A stretch of DNA of 64,000 bases from Actinomadura sp. WMMA1423 (GCF_006547145.1 NZ_CP041244.1:8184001-8248000), one strand, 5' to 3'. Shown: positions 15,062 to 24,329, counted from the first letter of the stretch. Notes: generated by a model from the sequence alone, not told the origin. Numbers and translations: made by a program.

Positions 15062-16569
15062 CGGGGAGTCAGGCGGAAGATCCTGAGCTGCCGTTCCGTG
15101 CGCTCCACGTAACGGTCGTAGACGGGCCAGGCGGCGATGAGGCGCGGCCAGACCTCCTTGCGCTCGACGTCGTCCAGGAGGTGGGCGGTGACGGGGACGG
15201 AGCGTCCCTGGAAGCTGACCTGCGCCTCGGGGTTCTTCAGGAGGTTGCCCGACCAGGCGGGGTGCTTCTCGCGGCCGAAGTTGGAGCCGACGACGTACCA
15301 GCCGCCCTCCTGGTCGGGCAGGCAGGCGAGCGGCGTCTCCCGGGGGAGGCCGCTGACGGCGCCGGTCGTCGTCAGGACGAGGCTCGGCACGAGGAGCTGG
15401 CCGAGCAGCAGCCGCCCCCCGGTGAGCCTGTGCAGCGTCCGGTCCACGGGCGGCACGATCTTCGGTCCCACCCTGGAGAACCATTCGGCGCCCGAGACCC
15501 GGTGGAAGACCGGGCCGAAGGTGCGCTGGACGAGTGTCGGCATGGGGGCCTCCTTGGCGGCGAGCCGTCCGGCCCGGCGCGGGTTCAGATGGCCGCTCTC
15601 GGCCAGCCAGCGCAGGCCGTCGGCGACGGTTTCCTCGACGGGACGCAGCGTGAGGCCGAGCGCGTCCAGGACGGGACGGTCGTCGGTCGGCACCAGCGTG
15701 ACCATGAACTCGGCGGCGTCCCGGGTGAGCGGGTAGTCGAAGTGGTGCACGCGCTTGGCCGCGTCCAGGACGGAGCCGAGCGCGAGCATGACGCGGCTGG
15801 GGACGCGTACACGGCGGCACCTCACGCCGGTGAGGCGGTCGCACAGGTCGGCGTACTGCGGCCAGGTCAGGTAGTGCCCGCCGAGCACCCAGCGGCTCGG
15901 CCCCTGCCGGGCCTCCACGGAACGTGCCAACGCCTCGCCCAGGTCGCGGACGTCGATGACCGAGACGCCTCCGCCCGGGAGCGGCCACACCTTGCCGAGC
16001 GCTGCGGCGAGGCCCTCCATCAGCGCGTCCAGGGTCGGCTGGTTCGGGCCGCACACACCGCCGGGGTAGACGATGGTGACCGGGGCGCCGTCCTCCTGGA
16101 GGCCGCGCACGTAGCGTTCGGCCGCGAGCTTGGACTTGCCGTAATCCGTCCGGGGGCTCGCCAGGGCGTCCCCAGCGGTGATGACCGGGCCGGACGGCGG
16201 CACGAAGACCCCGATGGTCGACACGTGGACCACCGGGGCGAGCCCCTGGGCCACGGCTTGGCCGACGACGTTGCGCGTGCCCTCGACGTTCACCTTCACC
16301 AGGTCGCCGGAGCCGCCGGTCACCCCGATCGCCGCGGCCGCGTGGACGGCGGCGTCGCAGCCGCGCAGCGCCGCGGCCACCGATCCGGCGTCGAGCATGT
16401 CGCCGGTGACGAGTTCCACGTCCGCGGGGTCGACGCCGACCGCGCGCAGCACCGTGGCCGCCCTGCCGGGGTCGCGGACCAGCGCGCGCGGCCGGTGCCC
16501 GGCGTCGAGCAGGGCGCGCACGGCATGGGACCCGACGAAGCCGGAGGCGCCGGTGACGAAGATCCGCAT
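15058..16569 (-). CDS. NAD-dependent epimerase fused to a deazaflavin (F420)-dependent nitroreductase-like domain
   Basis: A 503-residue fusion. Residues 1-about 335 are an extended SDR: TGASGFVGSHAV at the N-terminus binds NAD(P), and DYGKSKLAAERY near 140 carries the YxxxK pair. Residues about 345-503 resemble DUF385 / F420H2-dependent quinone reductases: LVLTTTGAVSGLPRETPL, GGWYVVGSNFGREKHPAWSGNLLKNPEAQVS. The second domain starts at an internal MPTLVQRTFG, where stand-alone proteins often begin, so the gene may result from a lost stop codon or may be a true bifunctional reductase. Start ATG 16569. It is divergent from the inositol operon with 169 bp between. Confidence 0.85.
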   Translation of the reverse strand: MRIFVTGASGFVGSHAVRALLDAGHRPRALVRDPGRAATVLRAVGVDPADVELVTGDMLDAGSVAAALRGCDAAVHAAAAIGVTGGSGDLVKVNVEGTRNVVGQAVAQGLAPVVHVSTIGVFVPPSGPVITAGDALASPRTDYGKSKLAAERYVRGLQEDGAPVTIVYPGGVCGPNQPTLDALMEGLAAALGKVWPLPGGGVSVIDVRDLGEALARSVEARQGPSRWVLGGHYLTWPQYADLCDRLTGVRCRRVRVPSRVMLALGSVLDAAKRVHHFDYPLTRDAAEFMVTLVPTDDRPVLDALGLTLRPVEETVADGLRWLAESGHLNPRRAGRLAAKEAPMPTLVQRTFGPVFHRVSGAEWFSRVGPKIVPPVDRTLHRLTGGRLLLGQLLVPSLVLTTTGAVSGLPRETPLACLPDQEGGWYVVGSNFGREKHPAWSGNLLKNPEAQVSFQGRSVPVTAHLLDDVERKEVWPRLIAAWPVYDRYVERTERQLRIFRLTPR

Positions 16570-16672
16570 AAGGCAAAACTAGCGCTTGGTGAGCCGACCG
16601 GGACAGGCGGAGTCCCGAGTACCGGTGCCGTTTTCGGACACCTCGATACCGCGGAGGCGGACAGCGGGGGCG

Positions 16673-16701
16673 TTGACGCCTCTGGAACGCTCCATCAGAC
16701 T
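16673..16701 (+). promoter_or_regulatory. Candidate promoter of the inositol operon
   Basis: TTGACG (16673-16678), 17-bp spacer, CAGACT (16696-16701) about 37 bp before the iolG start. The -10 is a weak match. The spacer is occupied by the operator-like 16683-16694. Confidence 0.45.
16683..16694. promoter_or_regulatory. LacI-type operator candidate O1 within the iol promoter
   Basis: TGGAACGCTCCA, one mismatch from the perfect palindrome found inside iolG. It has the central CG expected of LacI-family sites and lies between the -35 and -10 candidates, where a bound repressor would block RNA polymerase. Confidence 0.55.
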
Positions 16702-16738
16702 CGGTGTCTCCACCTGACCGCCGACCGGGAGGGGTTCT

Positions 16739-17749
16739 ATGAGGATCGGACTGGCCGGTGCGGGGCGCATCGGTGCGCGCCACGCCGCCGCGCTGCGGGA
16801 ATTGCCCGAGATGGAGGCGGTGGTCGTCGCGGACGCCGACCCCGGCCGCGCCCGGGACCTCGCCGCGCGGCTCGGCGGGGGGCGGGCCCGGGTCACCGCC
16901 CTGGACGCCGTCGAGGGGCTCTTCTCGGCCGGACTGGACGGCCTGGTCGTCGCGGCGGCCACCGACGCGCACGCGGGCCTGGTGGAGCGGGCCGTGGCCG
17001 CGCGAACTCCCGTCTTCTGCGAGAAACCGCTCGCCTCGGATCTAAATGGAACGTTCCAAATCGTCCGTGCCGCCGCGGGCGCCGACGTGCCGGTGCAGGT
17101 CGGGTTCCAGCGCCGGTTCGACGCGGGGAACGCGGCGGCGCGCGAGGCCCTGGCCTCGGGGCGGCTCGGCTGGCTGCACACCGTCCGGTCGTGCAGCTTC
17201 GACCCGGCGCCCCCGCCCGCCGAGTACGTCCCCTCGTCCGGCGGGCTGTTCCGCGACTGCCTCATCCACGACCTGGACCTCATCCGGTTCGTCACGGGAC
17301 GCGAGGTCGTCCGCGTGATGGCCGCGGGCGCCAACCGGGGCGACGACTTCTTCCGCGAGGCCGGCGACGTCGACACCGGGTCCGCGCTGCTCGTCATGGA
17401 CGACGGGACGCTGGGCCAGGTGTCGGCCACCCGCTACAACGCCGCCGGGTACGACGCGCGCCTGGAGCTCTTCGGGTCCAAGGACAGCGTCATCACAGGC
17501 CTGGACGACCGGACCCCCGCGACCGCACTTCCGGACGGGGACCAGCCCAAGGCCCCCTACGGCGGTTTCATGGAGCGCTTCTCCGACGCCTACGACGCCG
17601 AGCTGCGGGCCTTCGCCGACCTCGTGGCGGGGCGCCGCGCCAACCCCTGCCCGCCGGAAGAGGCGCTGGAGGCGTTCTACCTCGCCGAGGCGTGCGAGCT
17701 GTCGATGCGGCAGGGGCGGATCGTCGGCGTCGAGGAGGTGCGGCGGTGA
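16739..17749 (+). CDS. iolG: myo-Inositol 2-dehydrogenase-like (Gfo/Idh/MocA family)
   Basis: A 336-residue oxidoreductase expected to oxidise myo-inositol to scyllo-inosose with NAD+. The N-terminus has the Rossmann motif GLAGAGRIGARHA, the family hallmark CEKPLA is near residue 97 and the catalytic DCLIHDLDLIRF lies near 175. The ATG at 16739 follows GGGAGGGG. It is the first gene of a tightly overlapping inositol operon; its stop overlaps the next start as GTGA. An operator-like palindrome lies in its reading frame. Confidence 0.9.
   Translation: MRIGLAGAGRIGARHAAALRELPEMEAVVVADADPGRARDLAARLGGGRARVTALDAVEGLFSAGLDGLVVAAATDAHAGLVERAVAARTPVFCEKPLASDLNGTFQIVRAAAGADVPVQVGFQRRFDAGNAAAREALASGRLGWLHTVRSCSFDPAPPPAEYVPSSGGLFRDCLIHDLDLIRFVTGREVVRVMAAGANRGDDFFREAGDVDTGSALLVMDDGTLGQVSATRYNAAGYDARLELFGSKDSVITGLDDRTPATALPDGDQPKAPYGGFMERFSDAYDAELRAFADLVAGRRANPCPPEEALEAFYLAEACELSMRQGRIVGVEEVRR
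17047..17058. promoter_or_regulatory. LacI-type operator candidate O2 inside iolG
   Basis: A perfect 12-bp palindrome TGGAACGTTCCA within the iolG reading frame, 364 bp from the promoter copy. The codons around it (CTA, AAT, GGA, CAA) are rare in this genome, as if the DNA site rather than codon preference were maintained. Confidence 0.5.
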
Positions 17750-18597
17750 GGGTCGCCGGCGCGCCGATCTCGTGGGGCGTGTGCGAGGTGCCCGGCTGGG
17801 GCCATCAGATGGAGCCCGGCCGGGTGCTCGCCGAGATGCACGACCTCGGTCTCGCCGCAACGGAACTGGGGCCGGACGGCTTCCTCCCTAGAGCCGCGCA
17901 AGAGCGGAACGAGCTGCTGTCCTCTTTCGGGTTGGGCCTTGTAGGGGCCTTCGTACCCGTCGTACTGCACGACCCTGAGTTCGACCCACTGCCTGTGGTC
18001 GAGCAGGCCCTGGACGGTATCGACGGCGTTCTCGTCCTGGCGGCCGCGACCGGCTTCGACGGGTACGACGAACGTCCCGTCCTCGACACCAGGGCGTGGT
18101 CGGCGCTCCTCGCGAACCTCGACGCGATCGCCGTGCACGCCGCCGCCCGGGACAGGCTCGTCACCCTGCACCCCCACGTCGGGACGGTCGTGGAGCGGCG
18201 CGACGAGGTCGAACGCGTGCTGGGCGGATGCAGCATCCCGCTCTGCCTCGACACAGGGCACCTGCTGGTCGGCGGGACCGATCCGGTGTGGCTGGCCCGT
18301 TTCGCGGCGCCGCGCATAGCGCACGTCCATCTGAAAGACGTGGACGCGGAACTCGCTCAACGGGTCCTCAAGGGCGACACCACGTACACGAACGCGGTGC
18401 GGGACGGCTTGTACAGGCCCCTCGGAGAAGGCGACATCGACATCCCCGACATCATCCGCACTCTTGAGGCCGCAGGTTATGAAGGCTGGTGGGTGATGGA
18501 GCAGGACACCGTCCTGACCGACGAGCCCGCGCAGGGCACCGGACCGTACGGCGACGTCCGGCGCAGCCTCGACTACCTCGCCGGGGTGGCCCGATGA
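17746..18597 (+). CDS. iolE: Sugar phosphate isomerase/epimerase family, IolE-like inosose dehydratase
   Basis: A 283-residue TIM-barrel protein of the xylose-isomerase-like family. Visible metal-site pieces are LHPHVGTVVE near 142, LCLDTGHLLVGG near 168, HVHLKDVD near 193 and WWVMEQD near 248. In this operon it should dehydrate scyllo-inosose to the trihydroxycyclohexanedione hydrolysed by IolD. An IolH- or IolI-type isomerase is the alternative. Starts at GTG 17746, overlapping iolG, and its stop overlaps iolC as ATGA. Confidence 0.82.
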   Translation: MRVAGAPISWGVCEVPGWGHQMEPGRVLAEMHDLGLAATELGPDGFLPRAAQERNELLSSFGLGLVGAFVPVVLHDPEFDPLPVVEQALDGIDGVLVLAAATGFDGYDERPVLDTRAWSALLANLDAIAVHAAARDRLVTLHPHVGTVVERRDEVERVLGGCSIPLCLDTGHLLVGGTDPVWLARFAAPRIAHVHLKDVDAELAQRVLKGDTTYTNAVRDGLYRPLGEGDIDIPDIIRTLEAAGYEGWWVMEQDTVLTDEPAQGTGPYGDVRRSLDYLAGVAR

Positions 18598-19529
18598 CGT
18601 TCGACCTCATCACGATGGGCCGGGTCAGCGTCGACGTCTACCCGAACCAGGTGGGCACGCCTCTGGAGGACGTCGAGTCGTTCGGCAAGTACCTCGGTGG
18701 CAGCCCCACCAACGTCGCCGTCGCTGCGGCCAGGTACGGCCGCAGCGCCGCCGTCATCACGCGCACGGGAGAAGACCCGTTCGGCCGGTTCGTCCACAAG
18801 GCGCTCCAGGGCTACGGCGTGGACGACCGCTACGTCACCGCCGTCCCCGGCCTGCCGACACCTCTCGCCTTCTGCGAGATCTTCCCGCCGGACGACTTCC
18901 CGCTGTACTTCTACCGCTATCCCAAGGCCCCCGACCTGATGATCCACCGGGAGGAACTGGACCTCGACGCGATCCGCTCGGCCCGCATCGTCTGGGCCAC
19001 GGTCACGGGCCTTTCGCAGGAGCCCAGCAGAGAGGCGACCCTGACCGCGCTGGGGGAGCACCCAGGCCGGACCGTCATCGACCTGGACTACCGGCCGATG
19101 CTGTGGGACGACCCCACAGCGGCGCCGCACTGGGCGGGGCTCGCCCTGGAGCGGGCAACGGTCGCCGTCGGGAACCTGGAGGAGTGCGAGGTCGCCGTGG
19201 GGGAGCGGGAGCCGCGCGCCGCCGCCCGCGCGATCCTGGCCCGTGGCCCCGAACTGGCCATCGTGAAGATGGGCCCGGAGGGCGTCCTGGCGGCGACGGC
19301 CGACGAGATGGTGGAGGTACCGCCGGTCAAGGTGGACGTCGTCAACGGGCTCGGCGCGGGGGACGCGTTCGGCGGCGCCGTCTGCCACGGGCTCCTCGCA
19401 GGGTGGGACCTGCGGAGGCTCATCGAGTTCGCGGGCGCCGCAGGGGCGATCGTCGCGTCCCGCATCGCCTGCTCCGACGCGATGCCCACCCAGGACGAGG
19501 TCGACGAACTGCTGAAGGAGCCGCGATGA
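18594..19529 (+). CDS. iolC: 5-Dehydro-2-deoxygluconokinase
   Basis: A 311-residue PfkB/ribokinase-family kinase. MGRVSVDVYPNQVG at the start and GKYLGGSPTNVAVAAARYG near 36-54 are typical of IolC; the C-terminal VVNGLGAGDAFGGA near 250 holds the anion hole and catalytic Asp. It phosphorylates 5-dehydro-2-deoxygluconate in inositol breakdown. The ATG at 18594 overlaps the previous stop by 4 bp and the stop overlaps iolB likewise. Confidence 0.93.
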   Translation: MTFDLITMGRVSVDVYPNQVGTPLEDVESFGKYLGGSPTNVAVAAARYGRSAAVITRTGEDPFGRFVHKALQGYGVDDRYVTAVPGLPTPLAFCEIFPPDDFPLYFYRYPKAPDLMIHREELDLDAIRSARIVWATVTGLSQEPSREATLTALGEHPGRTVIDLDYRPMLWDDPTAAPHWAGLALERATVAVGNLEECEVAVGEREPRAAARAILARGPELAIVKMGPEGVLAATADEMVEVPPVKVDVVNGLGAGDAFGGAVCHGLLAGWDLRRLIEFAGAAGAIVASRIACSDAMPTQDEVDELLKEPR

Positions 19530-20383
19530 AGCACCACCTGCCCGCTGGAACCGCTGCGGAGGCCCCCTACGGGCTCGTCGTGACCCCCGAGTCGGCGGGG
19601 TGGGCGTACTCGTCGCTGCGGGTGCTGGAGCTGCCGGAAGGCGGCTCGCACACGTTCGGGACCGGTGAGTTCGAGACGATCGTGCTGCCGCTGGCGGGAT
19701 CGTGCGAGGTGGAGTGCGACGGCGAGCGGTTCGGGCTTCAGGGGCGCGACGACGTCTTCGCCCGGGTCAGCGACTTCGCCTACGTTCCGCGCGACGCGCG
19801 CGTGACGGTGCGGGGCCGGGGACGGTTCGCGCTCGCGGGCGCCCGCTGCGAGCGGCGGCTCGTGCCGCGCTACGGGCCCGCGGAGGCGGTTCCGGTGGAG
19901 CTGCGGGGCGCGGGGTCGGCGAGCCGGCAGGTCAACAACTTCGGGACGCCGGAGGGGTTCCCGTTCGCCGAGAAGCTGATCGCGTGCGAGGTGCTGACCC
20001 CGGCGGGCTGCTGGTCGTCGTTCCCGCCGCACAAGCACGACGAGCAGACCGCGGACGAGGCCGTCCTGGAGGAGATCTACTACTTCGAGGTCGCCCGGGA
20101 CGGCATGGCCTACCAGCGCGTCTACGGGTCGCCGGGGCGCCCGATCGACGTCCTGGCGGAAGTCCGCAGCGGCGACGCCGTGCTGATTCCGCACGGCTGG
20201 CACGGGCCGTCGATGGCCCCGCCGGGGCATGACCTGTACTACCTGAACGTGATGGCGGGACCGTCGCCGGAGCGGGCGTGGCGCATCTGCGACGACCCGG
20301 CGCACGCGTGGATCCGCGACACCTGGAAGGGGCAGGCGGTCGACCCGCGGCTGCCGCTCACCTCGGCGGAGGGACGGTCATGA
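19526..20383 (+). CDS. iolB: 5-Deoxy-glucuronate isomerase
   Basis: A 285-residue double-cupin enzyme converting 5-deoxyglucuronate to 5-dehydro-2-deoxygluconate. The second cupin carries the metal motif SSFPPHKHDE near 168, EEIYYFEV near 188 and IPHGWHGPSM near 226, characteristic of IolB. It is coupled at both ends by ATGA overlaps to iolC and iolD. Confidence 0.94.
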   Translation: MKHHLPAGTAAEAPYGLVVTPESAGWAYSSLRVLELPEGGSHTFGTGEFETIVLPLAGSCEVECDGERFGLQGRDDVFARVSDFAYVPRDARVTVRGRGRFALAGARCERRLVPRYGPAEAVPVELRGAGSASRQVNNFGTPEGFPFAEKLIACEVLTPAGCWSSFPPHKHDEQTADEAVLEEIYYFEVARDGMAYQRVYGSPGRPIDVLAEVRSGDAVLIPHGWHGPSMAPPGHDLYYLNVMAGPSPERAWRICDDPAHAWIRDTWKGQAVDPRLPLTSAEGRS

Positions 20384-22245
20384 GGTTGACGGTGGCGCAG
20401 GCTCTGGTGCGTTTCCTGGCTGCGCAGTACAGCGTGCGGGATGGGGAGCGGCGGCGGTTCTTCGCCGGGTGTTTCGGGATTTTCGGGCACGGCAATGTGG
20501 CGGGGGTCGGTCAGGCGCTGCTGGAGCACGGTGATGAGTTGCCGTACTACATGGCGCGCAACGAGCAGGCGATGGTGCATTCGGCGGCCGGTTATGCGCG
20601 GATGAGTGATCGGTTGTCGACGTTGGCGTGCACGACCTCGATCGGGCCGGGCGCGACGAACTTGGTGACGGGTGCGGCGCTGGCCACCATCAACCGGTTG
20701 CCGGTGCTGCTGCTGCCCGGGGATGTGTTCGCCACGCGTCCGGCCAATCCGGTGCTGCAGGAGTTGGAGGATGCGCGGTCGTTCGATGTGTCGGTGAATG
20801 ATTGTTTGCGGCCGGTGTCGAGGTACTGGGATCGGATCAATCGTCCTGAGCAGTTGCCGGGGGCGTTGCTGGCGGCGATGCGGGTGCTGACCGATCCGGC
20901 CGAGACCGGTGCGGTGACGTTGGCGCTGCCGCAGGACGTGCAGGCCGAGGCGTTCGAGTGGCCGCAGGAGTTGTTCGCCGAGCGGGTGTGGCGGGTCGCG
21001 CGTGCGGTGCCCGAGCCCGCCGCGCTGGAGGAGGCGGCGGCGATCGTGGGGGCGGCGGAGCGTCCGTTGATCGTGGCGGGGGGTGGGGTGATCTACTCCG
21101 GTGCGAGCGAGGCGCTGGGGGTGCTGGCCGAGCGGACCGGGGTGCCGGTGGCCGAGACCCAGGCGGGCAAGGGCGCGCTGGCGTGGGATCACCCGTGCTC
21201 GGTGGGCGCGATCGGGGCGACGGGGACCACGGCGGCCAACGCGTTGGCGCGCGAGGCCGATGTGGTGGTGGGGATCGGGACGCGTTACAGCGATTTCACC
21301 ACCGCTTCCCACAGCCTGTTCGCCGACCCCGACGTCAGGTTCGTCAACATCAACGTCGCCAGATCTGATGCGGTCAAGCTCGGGGGAGTGTCGGTGGTGG
21401 CCGACGCCCGCGAAGCCATCCGCGCACTGGACACCGCGCTGGAGGGCTACACCGTCCCGCAGGCGCACACCGACCGCGCGCGGGCGTTGATGGCCGAGTG
21501 GAACGCCAAGGCCGACCAGGCCTGCCGCCCCCAGGACCAGGACCGCGACGGCGGGGGGTCGATGACCCAGGCCGAGGTGATCGGGGCGGTCAACCAGGTC
21601 AGCGGGCCGCGGGACGTGGTGGTGTGCGCGGCGGGGTCGATGCCCGGTGACCTGCACAAGCTGTGGCGGGCCCGCGACCCCAAGGGCTACCACGTCGAGT
21701 ACGGCTACTCCTGCATGGGCTATGAGATCGCCGGGGGCCTGGGGGTGAAGATGGCCGCGCCCGACCGCGAGGTGTTCGTCATGGTCGGCGACGGCTCGTA
21801 CCTGATGATGGCCCAGGAACTCACCACCGCCGCCGCCGAAGGCATCAAGCTCGTCGTCGTCCTGGTCCAGAACCACGGCTACGCCTCCATCGGCAACCTG
21901 TCCGAATCGGTCGGCGCCCAACGGTTCGGCACCCGCCACCGCCTCCGCACCCCCACCGGCCTGGACGGCGACCCCATCCCTCTCGACCTGGCCGCCAACG
22001 CCGCCAGCCTCGGCGCCGACGTCATCCGCGCCACCACCCCCGGCGACCTGCACGACGCCCTCCATCAGGCACGCAAGTCGCCCCGGACCACGGTTATCCA
22101 CATTGAGACGAACCCCTTGGCAGGCACCCCCGACAGTGCGGCATGGTGGGACGTCCCGGTCGCAGAGGTGTCGGCGCTGGACTCCACCCGGGAGGCCCGC
22201 GCCCGATATGAGAGGGATAGGCGCACGCGCCGTCATCATCTGTGA
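20380..22245 (+). CDS. iolD: 3D-(3,5/4)-trihydroxycyclohexane-1,2-dione hydrolase
   Basis: A 621-residue thiamine-diphosphate enzyme that opens the inositol-derived ring. The N-terminal PYR domain contains YYMARNEQAMVHSAAGYARM with the cofactor-activating Glu near 52; the C-terminal PP domain has VGDGSYLMM and NHGYASIGNLSES. The length is normal for IolD. Codon choice shifts inside the gene: the first half favours G- and T-ending codons, the part after about 21300 mostly C-ending ones, which could reflect recombination. It is the last catabolic gene, 45 bp before the ABC transporter genes. Confidence 0.94.
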   Translation: MRLTVAQALVRFLAAQYSVRDGERRRFFAGCFGIFGHGNVAGVGQALLEHGDELPYYMARNEQAMVHSAAGYARMSDRLSTLACTTSIGPGATNLVTGAALATINRLPVLLLPGDVFATRPANPVLQELEDARSFDVSVNDCLRPVSRYWDRINRPEQLPGALLAAMRVLTDPAETGAVTLALPQDVQAEAFEWPQELFAERVWRVARAVPEPAALEEAAAIVGAAERPLIVAGGGVIYSGASEALGVLAERTGVPVAETQAGKGALAWDHPCSVGAIGATGTTAANALAREADVVVGIGTRYSDFTTASHSLFADPDVRFVNINVARSDAVKLGGVSVVADAREAIRALDTALEGYTVPQAHTDRARALMAEWNAKADQACRPQDQDRDGGGSMTQAEVIGAVNQVSGPRDVVVCAAGSMPGDLHKLWRARDPKGYHVEYGYSCMGYEIAGGLGVKMAAPDREVFVMVGDGSYLMMAQELTTAAAEGIKLVVVLVQNHGYASIGNLSESVGAQRFGTRHRLRTPTGLDGDPIPLDLAANAASLGADVIRATTPGDLHDALHQARKSPRTTVIHIETNPLAGTPDSAAWWDVPVAEVSALDSTREARARYERDRRTRRHHL

Positions 22246-22290
22246 TCAACTCCTCAGACCGACCATTCGGGGAGAAACGGAGAACAGCCG

Positions 22291-23280
22291 ATGAGAGGCG
22301 TTTTCGCGCGCGGGACGTCCAGGGGTCTCGCGGTACTGGCCGCCGCGGGGCTGCTGGCGCTGAGCGCCTGCAGCAGCTCGGGCGGCAAGAAGTCCGAGGA
22401 GACGCCGGAGGGCGCCGGCCCCCGGCTGAAGATCGCGATGATCACGCACTCCGGCGCGGGCGACACCTTCTGGGACATCGTCCAGAAGGGGGCGAAGGCC
22501 GCCGCCGCCAAGGACAACGTCGAGTTCCTCTACTCGGCCGACCCCGACGGCGGCAAGCAGGCCCAGCTCGTCCAGGCCGCGCTCGACAAGAAGGTCGACG
22601 GCATCATCGTCACCCTCGCCAAGCCGGACGCGATGAAGGACGTGCTGGCCCGCGCCGCGGCGGCGAAGGTCCCGGTCGTTTCGATCAACTCCGGCGCCGA
22701 GGACTCGGCGAAGCTCGGCGCGGTCGCGCACTTCGGGCAGGACGAGTCGATCGCCGGTGAGGCCGCGGGCACGGAGCTGGCGAAGATCGGCGCCAAGAAG
22801 GCGCTGTGCGTCGTCCACGAGCAGGGCAACGTCGGCCTGGAGGACCGCTGCGCCGGAGCCAAGAAGACGTTCGGCGGCGACCTGCAGAACCTGTTCGTGC
22901 AGGGCACCAACATGCCGGAGGTGAAGTCGTCCATCACCGCCAAGCTCCAGGCCGACAAGAGCATCGACGGCATCCTGACGCTCGGCGCCCCGTTCGCCGC
23001 CACCGCCGTCGACTCGGTCAAGGAGACCGGGAGCAAGGCGAAGGTGGGCACGTTCGACCTGAACAAGGACCTCATCGCCTCGATCAACTCCGGGGCGATC
23101 GAGTTCGCCGTCGACCAGCAGCCCTACCTGCAGGGCTACGAGGCCGTCGACGAGCTGTGGCTGCTGAAGAACAACGGCAACGTGCTCGGCGGCGGGCGCC
23201 CCGTGCTGACCGGGCCCGCGATCGTCACCAAGCAGAACGCCGGGCAGCTCGAGGCGTTCGCGAACCGGGGGACGCGGTGA
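22291..23280 (+). CDS. Sugar ABC transporter substrate-binding lipoprotein
   Basis: A 329-residue periplasmic-binding-type protein (type I, RbsB-like). Signal peptide and lipobox LSACSSS put the lipidated Cys near residue 27. The mature chain shows IAMITHSGAGDTFWDIVQKGAK and DKKVDGIIVTLAKPDAM, features of ribose/inositol-type binding proteins. The operon context points to myo-inositol or a related polyol as ligand, an inference. The stop overlaps the permease start (GTGA). Confidence 0.9.
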   Translation: MRGVFARGTSRGLAVLAAAGLLALSACSSSGGKKSEETPEGAGPRLKIAMITHSGAGDTFWDIVQKGAKAAAAKDNVEFLYSADPDGGKQAQLVQAALDKKVDGIIVTLAKPDAMKDVLARAAAAKVPVVSINSGAEDSAKLGAVAHFGQDESIAGEAAGTELAKIGAKKALCVVHEQGNVGLEDRCAGAKKTFGGDLQNLFVQGTNMPEVKSSITAKLQADKSIDGILTLGAPFAATAVDSVKETGSKAKVGTFDLNKDLIASINSGAIEFAVDQQPYLQGYEAVDELWLLKNNGNVLGGGRPVLTGPAIVTKQNAGQLEAFANRGTR

Positions 23281-24329
23281 CCCAGGCGGTGGCCGAGCCG
23301 CCGGTGGCCCGCCCCGACGAGCGCCTGGCCCGGCGGTCGCCGCTGCGGCGGCTGCTGGGCCGCCCGGAGCTCGGCGCGCTGCTCGGCGCGGTGGCGCTGT
23401 TCGTGTTCTTCTCGGTGGTGGCGGACGCGTTCCTGCGCGCCGGGTCGTTCTCCACCGTGCTGTACGCGGCGTCGACGTTCGGCATCATGGCGGTCGGGGT
23501 GTCGCTGCTGATGATCGGCGGCGAGTTCGACCTGTCCGCCGGGGTGATGGTGACCTCCTCGGCGCTGGTCGCCGCGCTGACCGCCTACCAGTTCACGCTG
23601 AACGTGTGGGCGGGCGTGGCGATCTCGCTGGTGCTGACGCTGGTGCTCGGCATGGTGAACGGCGTCCTCTACGTCCGGACGCGGCTGCCGAGCTTCATCA
23701 TCACGCTCGCCACGTTCTTCATGCTCGCGGGCCTGAACCTCGGCGTGACGAAGGCGCTCACCGGCAACGTCGCGAGCGACTCCGTCCGCGACATGGACGG
23801 CTTCGCCTCCGCCCGCGCGGTGTTCGCCTCCGACGTCGACGTCCTCGGCGTCAACGTCAAGGTCACGGTGTTCTGGTGGCTGGCGTTCACGGCGATCGCG
23901 ACCTGGCTCCTGCTGCGCACCCGCGTCGGCAACTGGATCTTCGCGGTGGGCGGGGCGTCCGCCGCCGCCCGCGCGGTGGGCGTGCCCGTCGACCGCGTGA
24001 AGATCGGCCTGTTCATGGGCGTCGCGTTCTGCGCGTGGTTCTCCGGGATGCACCTGGTGTTCGCGTTCGCCACCGTCCAGTCGGGCGAGGGCATCGGCAA
24101 CGAGTTCCTCTACATCATCTGCGCGGTCATCGGCGGGTGCCTGCTCACCGGCGGCTACGGGTCGGCGATCGGCGCGGCGATCGGCGCGTTCATCTTCGGC
24201 ATGGCGAACAAGGGCATCGTGTACGCCGAGTGGAACCCCGACTGGTTCCGGTTCTTCCTCGGCGCGATGCTGCTGATCGCCACCGTGGTCAACCTGGTGG
24301 TGCGGCGCAGAGTGGAGCGGTCGCCATGA
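23277..24329 (+). CDS. Sugar ABC transporter permease (RbsC/FrcC type)
   Basis: A 350-residue membrane protein with about nine to ten helices. The conserved GIMAVGVSLLMIGGEFDLSAG near 82 is the hallmark of ribose-type permeases, and GYGSAIGAAIGAFIFGM near 290 is also typical. Starts at GTG 23277 overlapping the binding-protein gene; the stop overlaps the ATPase start. Expected to form a homodimeric channel in the membrane. Confidence 0.92.
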   Translation: MTQAVAEPPVARPDERLARRSPLRRLLGRPELGALLGAVALFVFFSVVADAFLRAGSFSTVLYAASTFGIMAVGVSLLMIGGEFDLSAGVMVTSSALVAALTAYQFTLNVWAGVAISLVLTLVLGMVNGVLYVRTRLPSFIITLATFFMLAGLNLGVTKALTGNVASDSVRDMDGFASARAVFASDVDVLGVNVKVTVFWWLAFTAIATWLLLRTRVGNWIFAVGGASAAARAVGVPVDRVKIGLFMGVAFCAWFSGMHLVFAFATVQSGEGIGNEFLYIICAVIGGCLLTGGYGSAIGAAIGAFIFGMANKGIVYAEWNPDWFRFFLGAMLLIATVVNLVVRRRVERSP

